Shown piece after piece: positions 46,308 through 57,643 of a DNA stretch of 64,000 nucleotides; positions within the stretch are counted from its first letter, which is position 1, and each line of letters opens with the position of its first letter. The stretch lies in NCBI GenBank assembly GCA_016946835.1, contig JACVTC010000179.1:1-64000 (forward strand), given 5' to 3'. Source of the stretch: Neocallimastix lanati (nom. inval.). Its lineage: Eukaryota > Neocallimastigomycota > Neocallimastigomycetes > Neocallimastigales > Neocallimastigaceae. The notes beneath the pieces are model-generated. The model was not told the DNA's origin and ran no database searches. It saw only the letters and a list, made by a program, of their open reading frames with translations. The position numbers and the translations under genes were made by a program.

Positions 46308-49208
46308 TTAAACTTTAGCTTTTCTTGAAAGGAAGTATGTTAAACAGTATAAAACTACACTGAATATTTGAATACAGTTTGCAATGACAAAATGACTAAT
46401 ACTAACACCAATATCTAACCAACTACCTTCATCACGAACATGCAAGAAGAAGTTTATTGTGCCAAGATCTGTTAATGATGTAGTTAATGCAAAAATAGAA
46501 AATACTGGTAAATCAACAATACGACAAATAATACTTGAACAAATTGATGGAAGAATGAAAGGTATAAAGATTTTTAATATTAATAAAAATGCCATAGTAA
46601 ATGGTTCATAAAGAGTAATTAATCTATAAACTGATTGTAATGAAAAACTAGCAATACTAGCAATATTTCCTGTACCGAAAAACGCTGAGGTTAATAAAAA
46701 ATAAAAAATAAGCGATATTCTTAAATCATCTGGTACTAATATACGGTGTTCAGCCGACTTCTGAACATTTTCATTTTCTTCATTAGAATCAAGAATTTCA
46801 TTTTCTTCAGATAATGATATATTAATATTTTCCCCACTTCCCATTTCATCATCATTACCTCTATTATCCATTTCAATATCATCAATTTCCAATCTATCTT
46901 TTATTAAAGTATATTTACTATGACTAACAGGAAGTCCAATATCTTCTTGATTATATAAATAATTTAATTGTTCAAGTTTAATCCATAAAATAGAGACAAT
47001 ACCAATAAAGAAATAGAATGCCATCTCATAAGAAAGACTTAAAATAATATATGGTGTTGCCATACCAATAAATATAAAAACGCAACGATACATAAATGGT
47101 TGTTTAACAAAAGTACCATATATTAATGGTAACAAAAAGGAGACCAAGAAAATAGTCCAAGAAATATTTTTATTTAATGATGGTAATCCATTTTCTTCTT
47201 TTAAGTTTTTGGAAGTATTTGTAATAATGATAAGACTTATAAAAATATTTATAGTTTCTAACAATAATAAAATAATTCTATTATAATGAGTTGCTTTACT
47301 GGCTTCTGAATCGGGATGTTTATTGAAATAGATAATGAATGCAACTGAAACACAAAACATCATTATACCACCTAACCAAAGAATAACCATATTCTCGGTC
47401 TTATTAGGATTTAACAAAGAAAAAATGCCTGTACAACAACAAGTAAGTGCCCAACAAATTATAAACACTCGATGTTCCTTAATAAGTCTTTTATTTAAAA
47501 TAAATGGTACACCTAAACCTAAGAATGCATAACCTATAGTAAAGATTGAACGATGAAAAAATGCATAAACTAATAATTCGATTCCAATAACATAACCAAT
47601 AAAATAAAATGATTTTGTTTTAATAAAATTATTGAAAAAGTATTTCAATTCTTCTTTTTCTTTTAAGCCTAAAATTAAAAAGAAAACAGGGAAGAACGAA
47701 TAAATATAGTAATGCATAGGTGATTGGTTTATATATAAATATAAACTAATCAAACCGAAAACTATACAAACTAGTACTATAGAATTGTTTCCTAAGATTT
47801 GAACCTTTTTTTTTTTTTGGAAACAATATGTTTTAATGGTAAATGTTAATGAATAGATAATGCTACCTGTATAACCAAGAATAACTACAGTCATTAAATA
47901 AGACCAATCATAATGTTGCATATAACGAATTGCATCTAATGAGGTATGTTGGAGTTTAATACTTTCTTCTTGAGCTGCTTCATGATTTCCCTCTTTAATC
48001 AATGTTTCAATTTTAGTCAAAATTTGCTCATATTCTGAGAGAGGTGGGTAAGGTTTAAAATAAAAAACTTGTTCTTTTTTGATTTCTACTTTTTTTAAAT
48101 AAATATTTAATAATTGCTTAGCATTAGTAAATACAGCTTCAGATTTATAATTTTCTGAAGTACCAAGGTAATTAACAGGTAATAATCCTACTGAATTAAT
48201 TGGAAAGTTAATACCATTTAAAGCAGCAACTAATGGCGTTATATCAGCTTGTTCAATATCGACTCTTTGATATTCATCTAATCCCCAATCTTTTGAAAAA
48301 TCGTCATGTCCAGACTTATATTTTTTTATTGGTTTTTGAATACCAGCACCCCATGCAATAAAAGGTGTGCTTGTAACAACAGTTTCACCATCACCATGAT
48401 TACCAGCTGGAGACATACCATGGTCACCAGTAAAAATATAAGCAGTTTGATTATCATGACCATAAAAATCTTCCATTTTTTCAACAACTTCTTTTACAAG
48501 TGAATCAACAAGTTCTATATTTTCAGCGTATTTTTCAGATTGTGGTAAAAAAGCATGACCAGTAGTATCTAAACCATTAAAATGGTAAAAAAATACTACT
48601 TTATCCCTACGTAATTTTTCATTTCTACTGGCATCTGTTTTAGCACCATCAAAAAAGCTAATTACTTGATCTCTAACCCATATATCACTTGCAGTACCAT
48701 CTTTAGAAAAATCTTCCAACTTATTATTAAAGTAATAGCTTTCAAATTTTTCTGAAGAAATTGAACGTTGTAAAATTCCAATGATATCAGGTGCACCAAA
48801 ACCCAAAGAATAACTAGATTCATTAAAAACTGTATCAAAATTGAAATCACTCATACGCCATTGCTTTGTTACAGCACTTGGATCTTCATAAACACCACCC
48901 AACATAGCTAAATGACAAGGACGTGTTTCTGTGGGAACACGAGTATGAGAAATACCCCATGTACCTTCATTGAATACTTTAGTTTTAAGGTATGGTGTAT
49001 GTATCATTTGATTCTCAAATGTACGATCACCTCTTAAACCATCACCACTTATAACAACTACACGCTTAGCCGCTGGTGTGACATTAATATGTATTGGTTC
49101 CATTCCATGAACTATGGGTGATTTGAAATAGATGTCGAATATACTTAAAATATAAACGACATGGAACAATATTACAATAATTAACAAATGAACATTATTA
49201 AATATCAT
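46308..49208 (-). CDS. MCD4: GPI ethanolamine phosphate transferase 1 (PIG-N/Mcd4)
   Basis: 966 residues (fungal and animal homologues are about 920-930). This ER membrane enzyme adds phosphoethanolamine to the first mannose of the GPI-anchor precursor. Residues about 6-24 form a signal anchor followed by the family signature SIFDIYFKSPIVHGM. The lumenal alkaline-phosphatase-like domain has the metal and catalytic motifs SGDGLRGD (Asp56), RVPTETRPCHLAMLGG (Thr93/95), GLDTTGHA (Asp214, His218) and TGDHGMSPAGNHGDG (Asp262, His263, His271). From about residue 435 on there are over ten hydrophobic segments, interrupted near 755-835 by an acidic Asn/Glu-rich loop that probably accounts for the extra length. 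It is intronless. The start is an ATG directly before the signal anchor. Its function is as firm as homology allows. Confidence 0.97.
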   Translation of the reverse strand: MIFNNVHLLIIVILFHVVYILSIFDIYFKSPIVHGMEPIHINVTPAAKRVVVISGDGLRGDRTFENQMIHTPYLKTKVFNEGTWGISHTRVPTETRPCHLAMLGGVYEDPSAVTKQWRMSDFNFDTVFNESSYSLGFGAPDIIGILQRSISSEKFESYYFNNKLEDFSKDGTASDIWVRDQVISFFDGAKTDASRNEKLRRDKVVFFYHFNGLDTTGHAFLPQSEKYAENIELVDSLVKEVVEKMEDFYGHDNQTAYIFTGDHGMSPAGNHGDGETVVTSTPFIAWGAGIQKPIKKYKSGHDDFSKDWGLDEYQRVDIEQADITPLVAALNGINFPINSVGLLPVNYLGTSENYKSEAVFTNAKQLLNIYLKKVEIKKEQVFYFKPYPPLSEYEQILTKIETLIKEGNHEAAQEESIKLQHTSLDAIRYMQHYDWSYLMTVVILGYTGSIIYSLTFTIKTYCFQKKKKVQILGNNSIVLVCIVFGLISLYLYINQSPMHYYIYSFFPVFFLILGLKEKEELKYFFNNFIKTKSFYFIGYVIGIELLVYAFFHRSIFTIGYAFLGLGVPFILNKRLIKEHRVFIICWALTCCCTGIFSLLNPNKTENMVILWLGGIMMFCVSVAFIIYFNKHPDSEASKATHYNRIILLLLETINIFISLIIITNTSKNLKEENGLPSLNKNISWTIFLVSFLLPLIYGTFVKQPFMYRCVFIFIGMATPYIILSLSYEMAFYFFIGIVSILWIKLEQLNYLYNQEDIGLPVSHSKYTLIKDRLEIDDIEMDNRGNDDEMGSGENINISLSEENEILDSNEENENVQKSAEHRILVPDDLRISLIFYFLLTSAFFGTGNIASIASFSLQSVYRLITLYEPFTMAFLLILKIFIPFILPSICSSIICRIVDLPVFSIFALTTSLTDLGTINFFLHVRDEGSWLDIGVSISHFVIANCIQIFSVVLYCLTYFLSRKAKV

Positions 49209-50299
49209 TTTTAATTATATATCTAGTTTTATATAGTTTTATATATTTATATTTTATTTTTTAATATTCTATATATGTAAAATTTTATTAATGTTTAATT
49301 TAAGTTCTTGTTTATTATTTTTTATTATTGCTCTTTAATAATAAGTGAATTTTAATTCTAATTTCAATTTCTACTAATTTCAAATATCATTTTTAATTTT
49401 ATTTTTAGTTTTATATATTTTGAAATGATTTATATATATTAAAAAACGTCTATTAACTATTAATATCTAATTTTTTTTTTTTTGTTTATTAATAATGACT
49501 GAATTTTAATTTCAATTAATTCAATAATAATGAATTATAAAGATTTTAAATTTTATTATTTATTGATATTAAATTAATTCCATAGATTAATTAATTAGAT
49601 TATACTAATCATGTGATTAAATTATTAATATATATAATAAATATAAGTAAATTCTATTTTGTAATAATTCAATAATAATCAATATGTAATATATAATTTT
49701 TTATAATGATATTTTTATTAATACTTTATATATTAAGTATTACTTTTAATAATAAACTTTAATTATATTAATATATTTTATATTAATATTAATATTCTGT
49801 ATTATTAATTAATATTCTCTTTAATATATTCTTATTCTTAGATTATTCCGAATATTATAATGACAACCAATAATTGATATACTAAAGGGTTCTTTTCCAA
49901 TCCTATTATTTATTTAATTATTTCTTTTGTATGAAATATGAATCAAATGTATTAAAACGTATTGTAATATAATATATATACTAAATCCATTATGAAAGAA
50001 TACAAATACAAGTAATTTTTATTTATAAAACTAAAATTTATTAATACAATAACACTTTATAAAAAATAAAAACTTATTAATTAAGTGTTAATTTTATATT
50101 TATTTTTTTATAAACTTATTAATTAATTATTTAATTATAAAACTAAAATATATTAATACAATAACACTTTAAATAATTAATTAACACTTAAAATTTATTA
50201 CAAAAATTTGTATTTTGTTGTATGTTTTAAATATTTTTAATTTTAAGCCATTTAATTTTATTATGAATAATAATTAATTAATTAAATAAATAAAATTAC
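49209..50299. other. AT-rich stretch upstream of MCD4
   Basis: It must contain the MCD4 promoter; no clear motif is seen. 49928-50060 (TATGAAATATGAATC, AAAACGTATTGTAATATAAT) resembles a decayed TRIM-family LTR. ACTAAAAT-TATTAATACAATAACACTTTA is present twice (about 50029 and 50143). Confidence 0.4.
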
Positions 50300-50545
50300 A
50301 ATTCTCAAAAATTTTCAAACACGTAATCTTACGTGGGGCGTATATCTAATTGTATCATAATTTTGTGTCTTTTTTCTACAATTTTTAAAAAGCCATATAT
50401 TCACAATATAGCGTGAATAATAATTGTGGTGATATTTTATGACATAAATTTATAAGCCACCAAGAATTTGGCGAAATTCAACTGGACGAAATTCAACCTT
50501 TGGCGAAATACAACACTTCAATAAATAATATTAGGTTAGGTATTT

Positions 50546-50745
50546 CTATTTAACATTAAAAAATAAAATAAAAATAAGAAATAAGAAAACTTTTTTTTTA
50601 AACATTGAAAAACAAAATAAAAATAAATAAACATTTTATTTTTTAAACATTGAAAAACAAAATAAAAATAAATAAACATTTTATTTTTTAACGCTTAAAA
50701 AATAAAATAAAAATAAATAAAAATTTTGTTTTTTAAGCATTAAAA
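50546..50745. repeat. Minisatellite, ~46-bp unit
   Basis: About four units of ACATTGAAAAACAAAATAAA plus AATAAATAAACATTTTATTTTTTAA, the first and last ones diverged, then an A-rich tract to about 50850. Confidence 0.8.
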
Positions 50746-51033
50746 AAAATAAAAAAAAATAAAAAAAAAAAAAAATAAAATAAAAAAAAAATAAAAAAAA
50801 AAAAAATAAATAAAAAAAAAATAAATAAAAAAAAAATAAAAATAAAATAGTAAATAAAAAGAAATAATAAATAATTAATAATTAAATAATTATTTAAATA
50901 ATTATATAATTAATTAAAAAAAGGTTTATTATTTTAAATATTAATAAAAAAAAAAAAAAAAGTTTCAAAGTATTTAAAAGTATATTTATTTCAATAAAAT
51001 ATTTTTTATTTTATTGAAAAATTTTAATTATCA

Positions 51034-52346
51034 ATGGAAGACAATATAGAAATTGAAATAAGTGAAATAAATCGAGGAAATGAACAAATTATTATTAATA
51101 AAAAATAAAAATTTAATTTTTCATTTCAAAAGAAAGATAAATCAAAAATTTATAGATGCACTGAATATAAGACTTTAAATAAATGTAAATCTTTAATTAT
51201 TTCTAATGATAAAAAGGAGGTTTTAAAATATGAAAGTTTACATAACCATCTCGAAAAAGAAATTGATGTGTCTATATCAGTAGCAAAGCATAAAATTAAG
51301 GAAGAAATTAAGAAAAATTCAATTCCTATGGATATAAAACCTAAACATATATTTAATTCCGTTTCTCAAGAAATGGGACTTATATGTCCCGAATATAGTA
51401 CAATTAGATCCCAAATAATAAGAAATATAAATAAACAATTTCCTCCAAACATAAAAAGTTTTGATGATATTCCCATTGAATCAAAATATTATAAAACGAA
51501 AAGAAATGAAAATTTTATGATATTTAAAAATACTGATTTAATAATTTTTCAATCACCTTTCCAAGCATATTTATTTTCGAATTATCATAAAAATATATTT
51601 GCAGACGGTACATTTTATACAGTACCGAAATTTAGTTATTAGTTATTTATAACAAGAACTTATGTTGGGGAATTTAATATGTTTTACACTACTTCCATTT
51701 CTATATTAAACAATAAAAAACAATCTACATATGAAACATTATTTAAAGAAATAAAAAAAAAAGCAAATAAATTTAGGAGTAATACATTAATTACTACAAT
51801 TAATTTTCATTGTGATTTTGAACAAGATATATCTAATGCATCAAAAAAAGGTTTTCCCAATATAAATATTAAATATTGTGTTTGGCTTCACAAAAGATCA
51901 TTAGAAAAACAAAAAAATATATTATGTTATCATGAAGTGAAGAATAATAATGATGTATATGTTTATTATAAAGCTATTTCGAACTTATCGTTTATAAACC
52001 CTAACTATATATTTGATATTTATATTATAATAAAAAGAATTTGTCAAAAAAAAAGTATAATAATTTTATACAATTTTTAGAATATTTAATAAAAATTATT
52101 TACTTAAGTATAATGTTAATAATTGGAATTATTATGAAAATATAGAGCATTTAACAAACAATACATCAGAATCTTATAATAGCTACTTAAATAATATATT
52201 TCCAAATAAACCTTTATTTTATAAATTAATATATATATTAAAAGAAGAAGAAAACTTATCTTATAATGATTACCAAAGGAGAATTAAAGGAACTTGGAAA
52301 AAAAAGCAAAAAATATTTAGTGCAACTGATGAAATAAAATTTTAAT
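51034..52346 (+). pseudogene. MULE transposase with FLYWCH zinc finger, broken
   Basis: Decayed Mutator-like DNA transposon. From ATG 51034 one frame runs to 52080. It carries a FLYWCH-like finger (IYRCTEYKTLNKCKSL ... ESLHNHLEK, about 51150-51255), the first DDE Asp in FADGTFYTVPKF (about 51595), the second in HCDFEQDISNA with the adjoining CVWLHKRSLEK, and, in another frame near 52160-52195, TNNTSESYNSYLN, which holds the third catalytic Glu. In-frame stops occur at 51106-51108 (TAA), 51640-51642 (TAG, where relatives have Gln) and 52078-52080 (TAG), followed by a frameshift before 52094. The last readable part ends at TAA 52344-52346. It is not functional. Confidence 0.88.
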
Positions 52347-52715
52347 TGAAAATTACAAAAGTAAGGAAATAAATTTATTTTATAATGGATGCAACAGAAA
52401 TGAATTAAGTTATGGAAAGAATGTTTAATTGATTTAAACGATATAAATATTAATTTAAAATAAATAATCTTAATTTAAAAAAATGCTAGAAAAATAAAAA
52501 TTTATTTATTTTAAATTTATATTTATAATCGTTTAAATAATAATTAAATAATCTTAATTTAAAAAAATGCTAGAAAAATACAAATTTATTTACCTATTGT
52601 GTTTATTTAATAATTTTAATAGAAATTATCTTTTAGTTATTTTTATTAATTTATAACTAAAACCGATTTATTTGATACTAGTTAAAATTTTATTAATATC
52701 AATATCATAACCTTT

Positions 52716-52865
52716 TCATATATATGTATTTTTGCAATCTCTAGAATTAAGGAAATATAGATGAGATATATCTGAATATATAGCTGGTCCAACCAATTTT
52801 ATACCACAAACATAAGTAATGCATGCAGTAGAAATTAATAAAGCAGTTAATAATTTTTTAAACAT
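52716..52865 (-). CDS. Small ORF with signal peptide (49 aa)
   Basis: ATG at 52865 to TGA at 52716. The start MFKKLLTALLISTACITYVC is a textbook secretion signal (two Lys, then a hydrophobic core ending Ala-Cys-Ile). The remaining ~28 residues (GIKLVGPAIYSDISHLYFLN then SRDCKNTYI) have two or so Cys and no family that I know. It is too short for a usual enzyme. It may be the first exon of a secreted protein whose rest is lost, a small secreted peptide, or a host gene fragment carried by the MULE around it. Confidence 0.5.
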   Translation of the reverse strand: MFKKLLTALLISTACITYVCGIKLVGPAIYSDISHLYFLNSRDCKNTYI

Positions 52866-53334
52866 TTTAATTTATAAAATTAATATAATATTATAAAAAA
52901 AACTAATTATAAACCTATTTATATATTTATTTTTTTTAATTATTCAATTATGTAATTACGTATGTAATTCTGTTGATAATATAAACAAGGTATTAATAAT
53001 AATTAATAATATTTAAAATAAAATAAAAAAATATAATTATATTATATATGTAGTAATTATATATATATATATATTATTTAATTTTCTAAAAAAAAATTTT
53101 TTAGTCATAATAAACGTTTGTCTTAATTATTTTTATTATCATTTAAAAATTTATTTATTCATTTATAATTTATTTATTCATTTATTTATTTATTACATTA
53201 TAATACGCCATGTTTTCCGAAATGCACTACAACAAAATACAAATTTATGTAATTAAAATTTTCGAAATGACACACCCCCACTTTAATAAACCGTTGATGT
53301 AAGGGTGGCTTAAATTTTTTTAATAATAATAATA

Positions 53335-54490
53335 ATATTTAAATTTTTAATAAATAATAAAATAATGAAATGTTACAATAATATATAATATTTAATTTAT
53401 AGACATATTTTAATATTTTTCGTTAAAATAATAATAATATTTAATAATATTTAATTTTTAAAGATATATTTTAACGGGATATACCTAACATTTTCTTGAG
53501 TAATCGTCTAAAAAGTTAACATAAAATTTGAATCCTCTGTTCGATATTTTGAACCTACTTACAACATCTATGTGGTCCAATTCTATAGGGTGTATTCTGG
53601 TATTTATAAGTTCTTTAAAAATGTGAGTTATTTTATTATTATCATATAGTGATTCTTTATTTAATTTATCACATTCTGTTTATGTAAGGTTATATAATTC
53701 GTCCATTTTTTGTATATAGCTTAAAAAATTATTCAATTTTTAAGCTTTTTATTTGTTTATCGATATTGTCAATATAGGATTGACCTGTTTGATAATATAT
53801 TTCTTTTAATCTACTCATTATTTCAAACGCTGTCTTGCATCCTTTTAGTATATCATTGCCCTCTTCATCAAGACTAGATTCAATTATTGACTGGGTTTTA
53901 TTATCATTTTTAATTTCCAGTTGATTCATTGATTTAGTTTCTTTTTGGATTTCAATGAAATTTATTAAATCTGTTGAAATAAGATGATGTACTAAGGGTA
54001 TATACCATTGTTGAAAATTAATTGAAGTTAAATGAAAGTTTTTAATGTGAAAAGGAACATTATTTGTTCCTTCATCACCTTTAGTATACCCACTAATACT
54101 ATTATTGTCTTCATTATTCTTGTTTTTATATTTTCAATGGTTTTTATAAACGCTTTTGGTATTTGTTCAAGATTACCATGATTGTTGTTTATAGCTTCTA
54201 AAAGTTTTTGAAAACCTTTATTTGCCAGCACAGAATTATCCAAAGTTTCTTTTTCTCTTGAATTATTACTGGTACTAGTTATATTGTCTGATGAGTTAGA
54301 GGACTCATTATTTTTAGAAACCATATTTTATATTTATTTAATATATAAAATTAAAATAAACACTGCCACAATATTTAACATGCTAAAATAATAATAAAAT
54401 ACTTAATAATATTTAATTTTAAAGATATATTTTAATATTTTCTGTTAAAATAATAATATTTAATAATATATAATTTATTTATTATATGAA
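53335..54490 (-). mobile_element. Decayed Ty1/copia fragment
   Basis: On the minus strand a Gag-like start (54324 downward, MVSKNNESSNSSDN) is followed by a copia Gag region (KTAFEIMSRLKEIYYQTGQS, near 53840) and then integrase-core sequence (LDHIDVV ... NFLDDYSRKC, about 53490-53580). Related AT-rich sequences (TTTAAAGATATATTTTAA; GTTAAAATAATAATATTTAA) flank it at about 53390-53475 and 54385-54480 and are probably LTR remnants. It is a broken, internally shortened copy with several lesions, and old. Confidence 0.7.
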
Positions 54491-54554
54491 ATGTGTTTAT
54501 GAGAAAAAAAAAGAAAAAAAAATTAACTTATTATATTAATTTTTATTTTTGGAG

Positions 54555-54815
54555 ATAGTGGATTTTACAATTGTGTATTTCACAATGTAGCGTATTTTTG
54601 TATGTGGCTTATTTTTTTAATAATTAAATATATAATAATTAAATAAATAATAAATATTCTTTTTTATATAAAATTTATTTATATTCAATTATTAAAATAA
54701 TTTTTTTAAAAAAAATAATTTTTTTTAAAAAAAATAATTTTTTATAATTCTTTTTTAATGGAATATATTATTATTTTTTTTGAAATAGTTATTTAAAAAT
54801 ATTTAATTATAAAAA
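54555..54815. mobile_element. MITE-like repeat, copy 2
   Basis: It starts GTGTATTTCACAATGTAGCG and TATTTTTGTATGTGGCTTAT. The body matches the reverse complement of 16100-16340 (AATTAAATAAATAATAAATA; TTTTTTGAAATAGTTATTTA). The far end is not recognised and may be lost. Confidence 0.6.
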
Positions 54816-54827
54816 AATTAAAATTAC

Positions 54828-55200
54828 TTGGAAGAAAATGTTGAAAAACCATGTTCAATTTTTGATAAAATTGCTAAGAATTTTATTAAAAAATTAAGCA
54901 TAGCTAATAAAAAACTTTTAAAGAGAAAAGTTTACGACATGACAAACAAATCAGTCTTTAGTTATCAAAACTTCCAAATTAACCAAAGAAAATTTCCCCA
55001 GATTGTACCACTAAGGCGTTACCTAACTATGTTAAACCTTATCTAATTTATAAAAAATGAAATAGACCATGAAGAAATGGATAAAAATGAACTTAAAGCA
55101 AGAATGTGCTGTTCAATCCATAATTGAAATAGCTTAAATACAACTGTTGTTGAACTTATTGAAGGATGTTACCTATGAAATGATAAAACAAGTAGAAAGT
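54828..55200 (+). pseudogene. Unrecognised degenerate coding sequence
   Basis: A frame from 54828 (EENVEKPCSIFDKIAKNFIK; KKLLKRKVYDMTNKSVFSYQ) runs 72 codons to a stop at 55044-55046, then continues as EIDHEEMDKNELKARMCCSI before more stops. It is Lys/Asn-rich but protein-like in its spread of residues. No family is recognised. It abuts MITE copy 2 directly, so its start may have been cut by that insertion. Confidence 0.35.
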
Positions 55201-57540
55201 TATTTTATACAGTTTTGATTATATAAGTTATATCGTACTAAATATCAAATTAAAACTTTAGAATTTGAAAACTATGATAGTAAATCATAAATGAATATAT
55301 TAAGTTATTTATTCGACCTTCATAATGAGTAATCTAAAAGATGACGTGGAAAAATGAAATTAGATAAAGAAAAAAAAACCTATTTTCAGCTAAAAAATAG
55401 TTAAATTTTGAGTCCATCCAATACTTTTAGTCAAATTTAAAACTTTTGAACAATTAAAAGAACATATAACTTAAAAATTAGTTAAATTAAAATTATTAAA
55501 TTTATTATTCAAAATTTCTTTTATGGGAGATTTACATAAATTTATGTACTTACAATAATTAATAATTATAAAATTAAATATTAAAGATTTTATTAAATAT
55601 TTACAGTATCGAAAAAAAAACTTAAAAGTCTTTCAAAACGAATCAATCATATACTTAATAATTGTGTCACCACTTTACTTAATTCTGACAATTTATCACT
55701 TAATTTTTGGGACTCTGTTATCTTATGTTCTTGCTATTGTAACGTTTTTGCTTAATATTATTAAAGGAAATTAATTATTAATAATTTTAAACAAAAACTT
55801 TATTGACCCAATAGGTTGACACTGTAAAGTGTTCTTATGGAGCAGATTACAATTACACCAAAAAAAAAAACAAAAACAAAAACACTATCAATAATAATAC
55901 ACAAATAAAATTTGTTTTATTAAAAAATTCTTTTATTAATCTCTTTATTAAAAAATTCTTTTTTTTATTAGTTATTAACTGCAAAATAGTAAATGATAAC
56001 TACAATTTTTTAATAAAATAATTTTACATGTATTTATATTTTTTCTTAATTATATTATAATATACTATTTCTATTTATTTAAACATATATTCAATATAAA
56101 ATTAACAATATAAAATAAACAATATAAAATAAGCAAATAACTAATCTAAAATTAAATAAAGTTATAAAAAACTAAAACTAATTCAATAAGCTTTTTATTC
56201 AATTTGTTTTGACTCAAATTGAATAAGTTCTTATTTATTATTTATTTATTATTCTTTTATTATTAATACTATTAATTATATATTACTATTTAATTTTTAT
56301 GATTATTAAACTAAACTAAAAATTACTAAATTTTAAGTTATTTAGAAATTAATCTTATATTTTTAAATTTATATATTATAAAAAATATAAATTTATTATT
56401 AATTTTCATAAATCAATTAATTTCATAAATCAATATATTTTACATAATTTAATGTATTAGCATTATTTTGTAAAAGTGAATTACATTAAATAATTTAATG
56501 TAATTCAAAAATAAGTTAATGTACTAAAGATATTGATCATATCTTTACAATATTTTATTTCACTAAAAATTACATGTATTTATATTTTTTTATCATATAA
56601 AAATTTGTAAAGCCTAACTATTTCTTAATAAACTAATTACTAATTATTTTAATAAATAAAACATTTAAATTGAAATTGAATCATTATTTTAGTTAATAAT
56701 ATTATTGATATAAATAGTAGTTATATATAATTGAATTATGAATTATTTAATAATAGTTTAATATTAATATATATAATAAAAATAAAGAGATTATACAGAA
56801 TATTTTAATTGTGGTTTAGTTAAATTTAGTAATTAAAAATAAATTTAAATTGATAACGAAAACTTTAATAAATAATTAAATAGATTTGATTATTTTCAAT
56901 ATAAAATATATTTGGTGGGCAAGGACAATATTCTTAGCTAAAGATTTTAATACAATATAATGGAATCGGATCGATGATTCAATAAGGAATTATAAGTTGA
57001 TTGGTGATTTATTTACTTAAGATTTCTAGTTAGTAAGATTTAAAAAATATAAAATAAAATACAAAGGCCTTAAAAAAAAAAAAAAAAAAATAAAAAAACT
57101 GTTCCATTTTAATTAATTTATAAAATATTATTATATAATAAGCAAAATAAAAATTATTAACTAAATTAATAAAAAAAAATTTAATATTTTTTTGATTTAT
57201 TATATAACCACTTTGTAATTTTTTTTATTATTATTTTACTATTTCTATAATTCATTTTTATTATAATTATGAAATTATTTTAATGTAAAACATCTTTAAA
57301 TTGTTATTACTAAGGTGAAAATGTTTGTTACTAGAATGATTTATTTGAATTTGTTCATTTTTTAATGTAATTTTCACTTTTTCTTTAATTTTATACAATA
57401 TCTTTAATATTGAAGAAGAGAGTTTATTAATATTTTAAAAATACTATATATAATAAAATGTTATATAAAAAAAAAAAAAAAAAAAGTTGCAATAATCTAT
57501 CAAATAAATAAATATAAGAAAAGATATACATTAAAAATGT
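55201..57540. other. AT-rich intergenic stretch
   Basis: No gene seen. Weak coding-like traces up to about 55780 fade into plain AT-rich DNA. 56930-57020 is slightly G+C-richer (TGGTGGGCAAGGACAATATT; GGAATCGGATCGATGATTC) without an identifiable function. Confidence 0.5.
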
Positions 57541-57545
57541 AAAAT

Positions 57546-57629
57546 CTGCCGGAAGCGAGATTCGAACTCGCGCTTCTTTCGAAACCGCATCTTGAGTGCG
57601 GCGCCTTAGACCAACTCGGCCATCCCGGC
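57546..57629 (-). tRNA. tRNA-Leu (CAA)
   Basis: An 84-base class II tRNA on the minus strand. The acceptor GCCGGGA pairs with TTCCGGC (one G-U), with discriminator A. The D-arm is GCCGAGTTGGTCTAAGGC, the anticodon arm CCGCA-CTCAAGA-TGCGG gives anticodon CAA (reads UUG), a long variable arm is present, and the T-arm is GCGAG-TTCGAAT-CTCGC. It has no intron, unlike the yeast tRNA-Leu(CAA), and the CCA is not encoded. A TTTT terminator follows at once (57541-57544). Confidence 0.97.
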
Positions 57630-57643
57630 ATCTTGATAGCTAT

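Larger units (their letters stand above)
50300..53295. mobile_element. Possible full extent of the MULE
   Basis: Outside the transposase, ACGTGGGGCGTATATCTAATT (50331-50351) and, on the minus strand, GCATTTCGGAAAACATGGCG (53209-53228) then TATTATAATG face each other and share GGCGTAT, as in the MITE ends at 16031 and 54555. No 9-bp target duplication was found, so these limits are tentative. Inside, 52463-52500 and 52548-52585 form a direct repeat (AATCTTAATTTAAAAAAATG). Confidence 0.3.
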
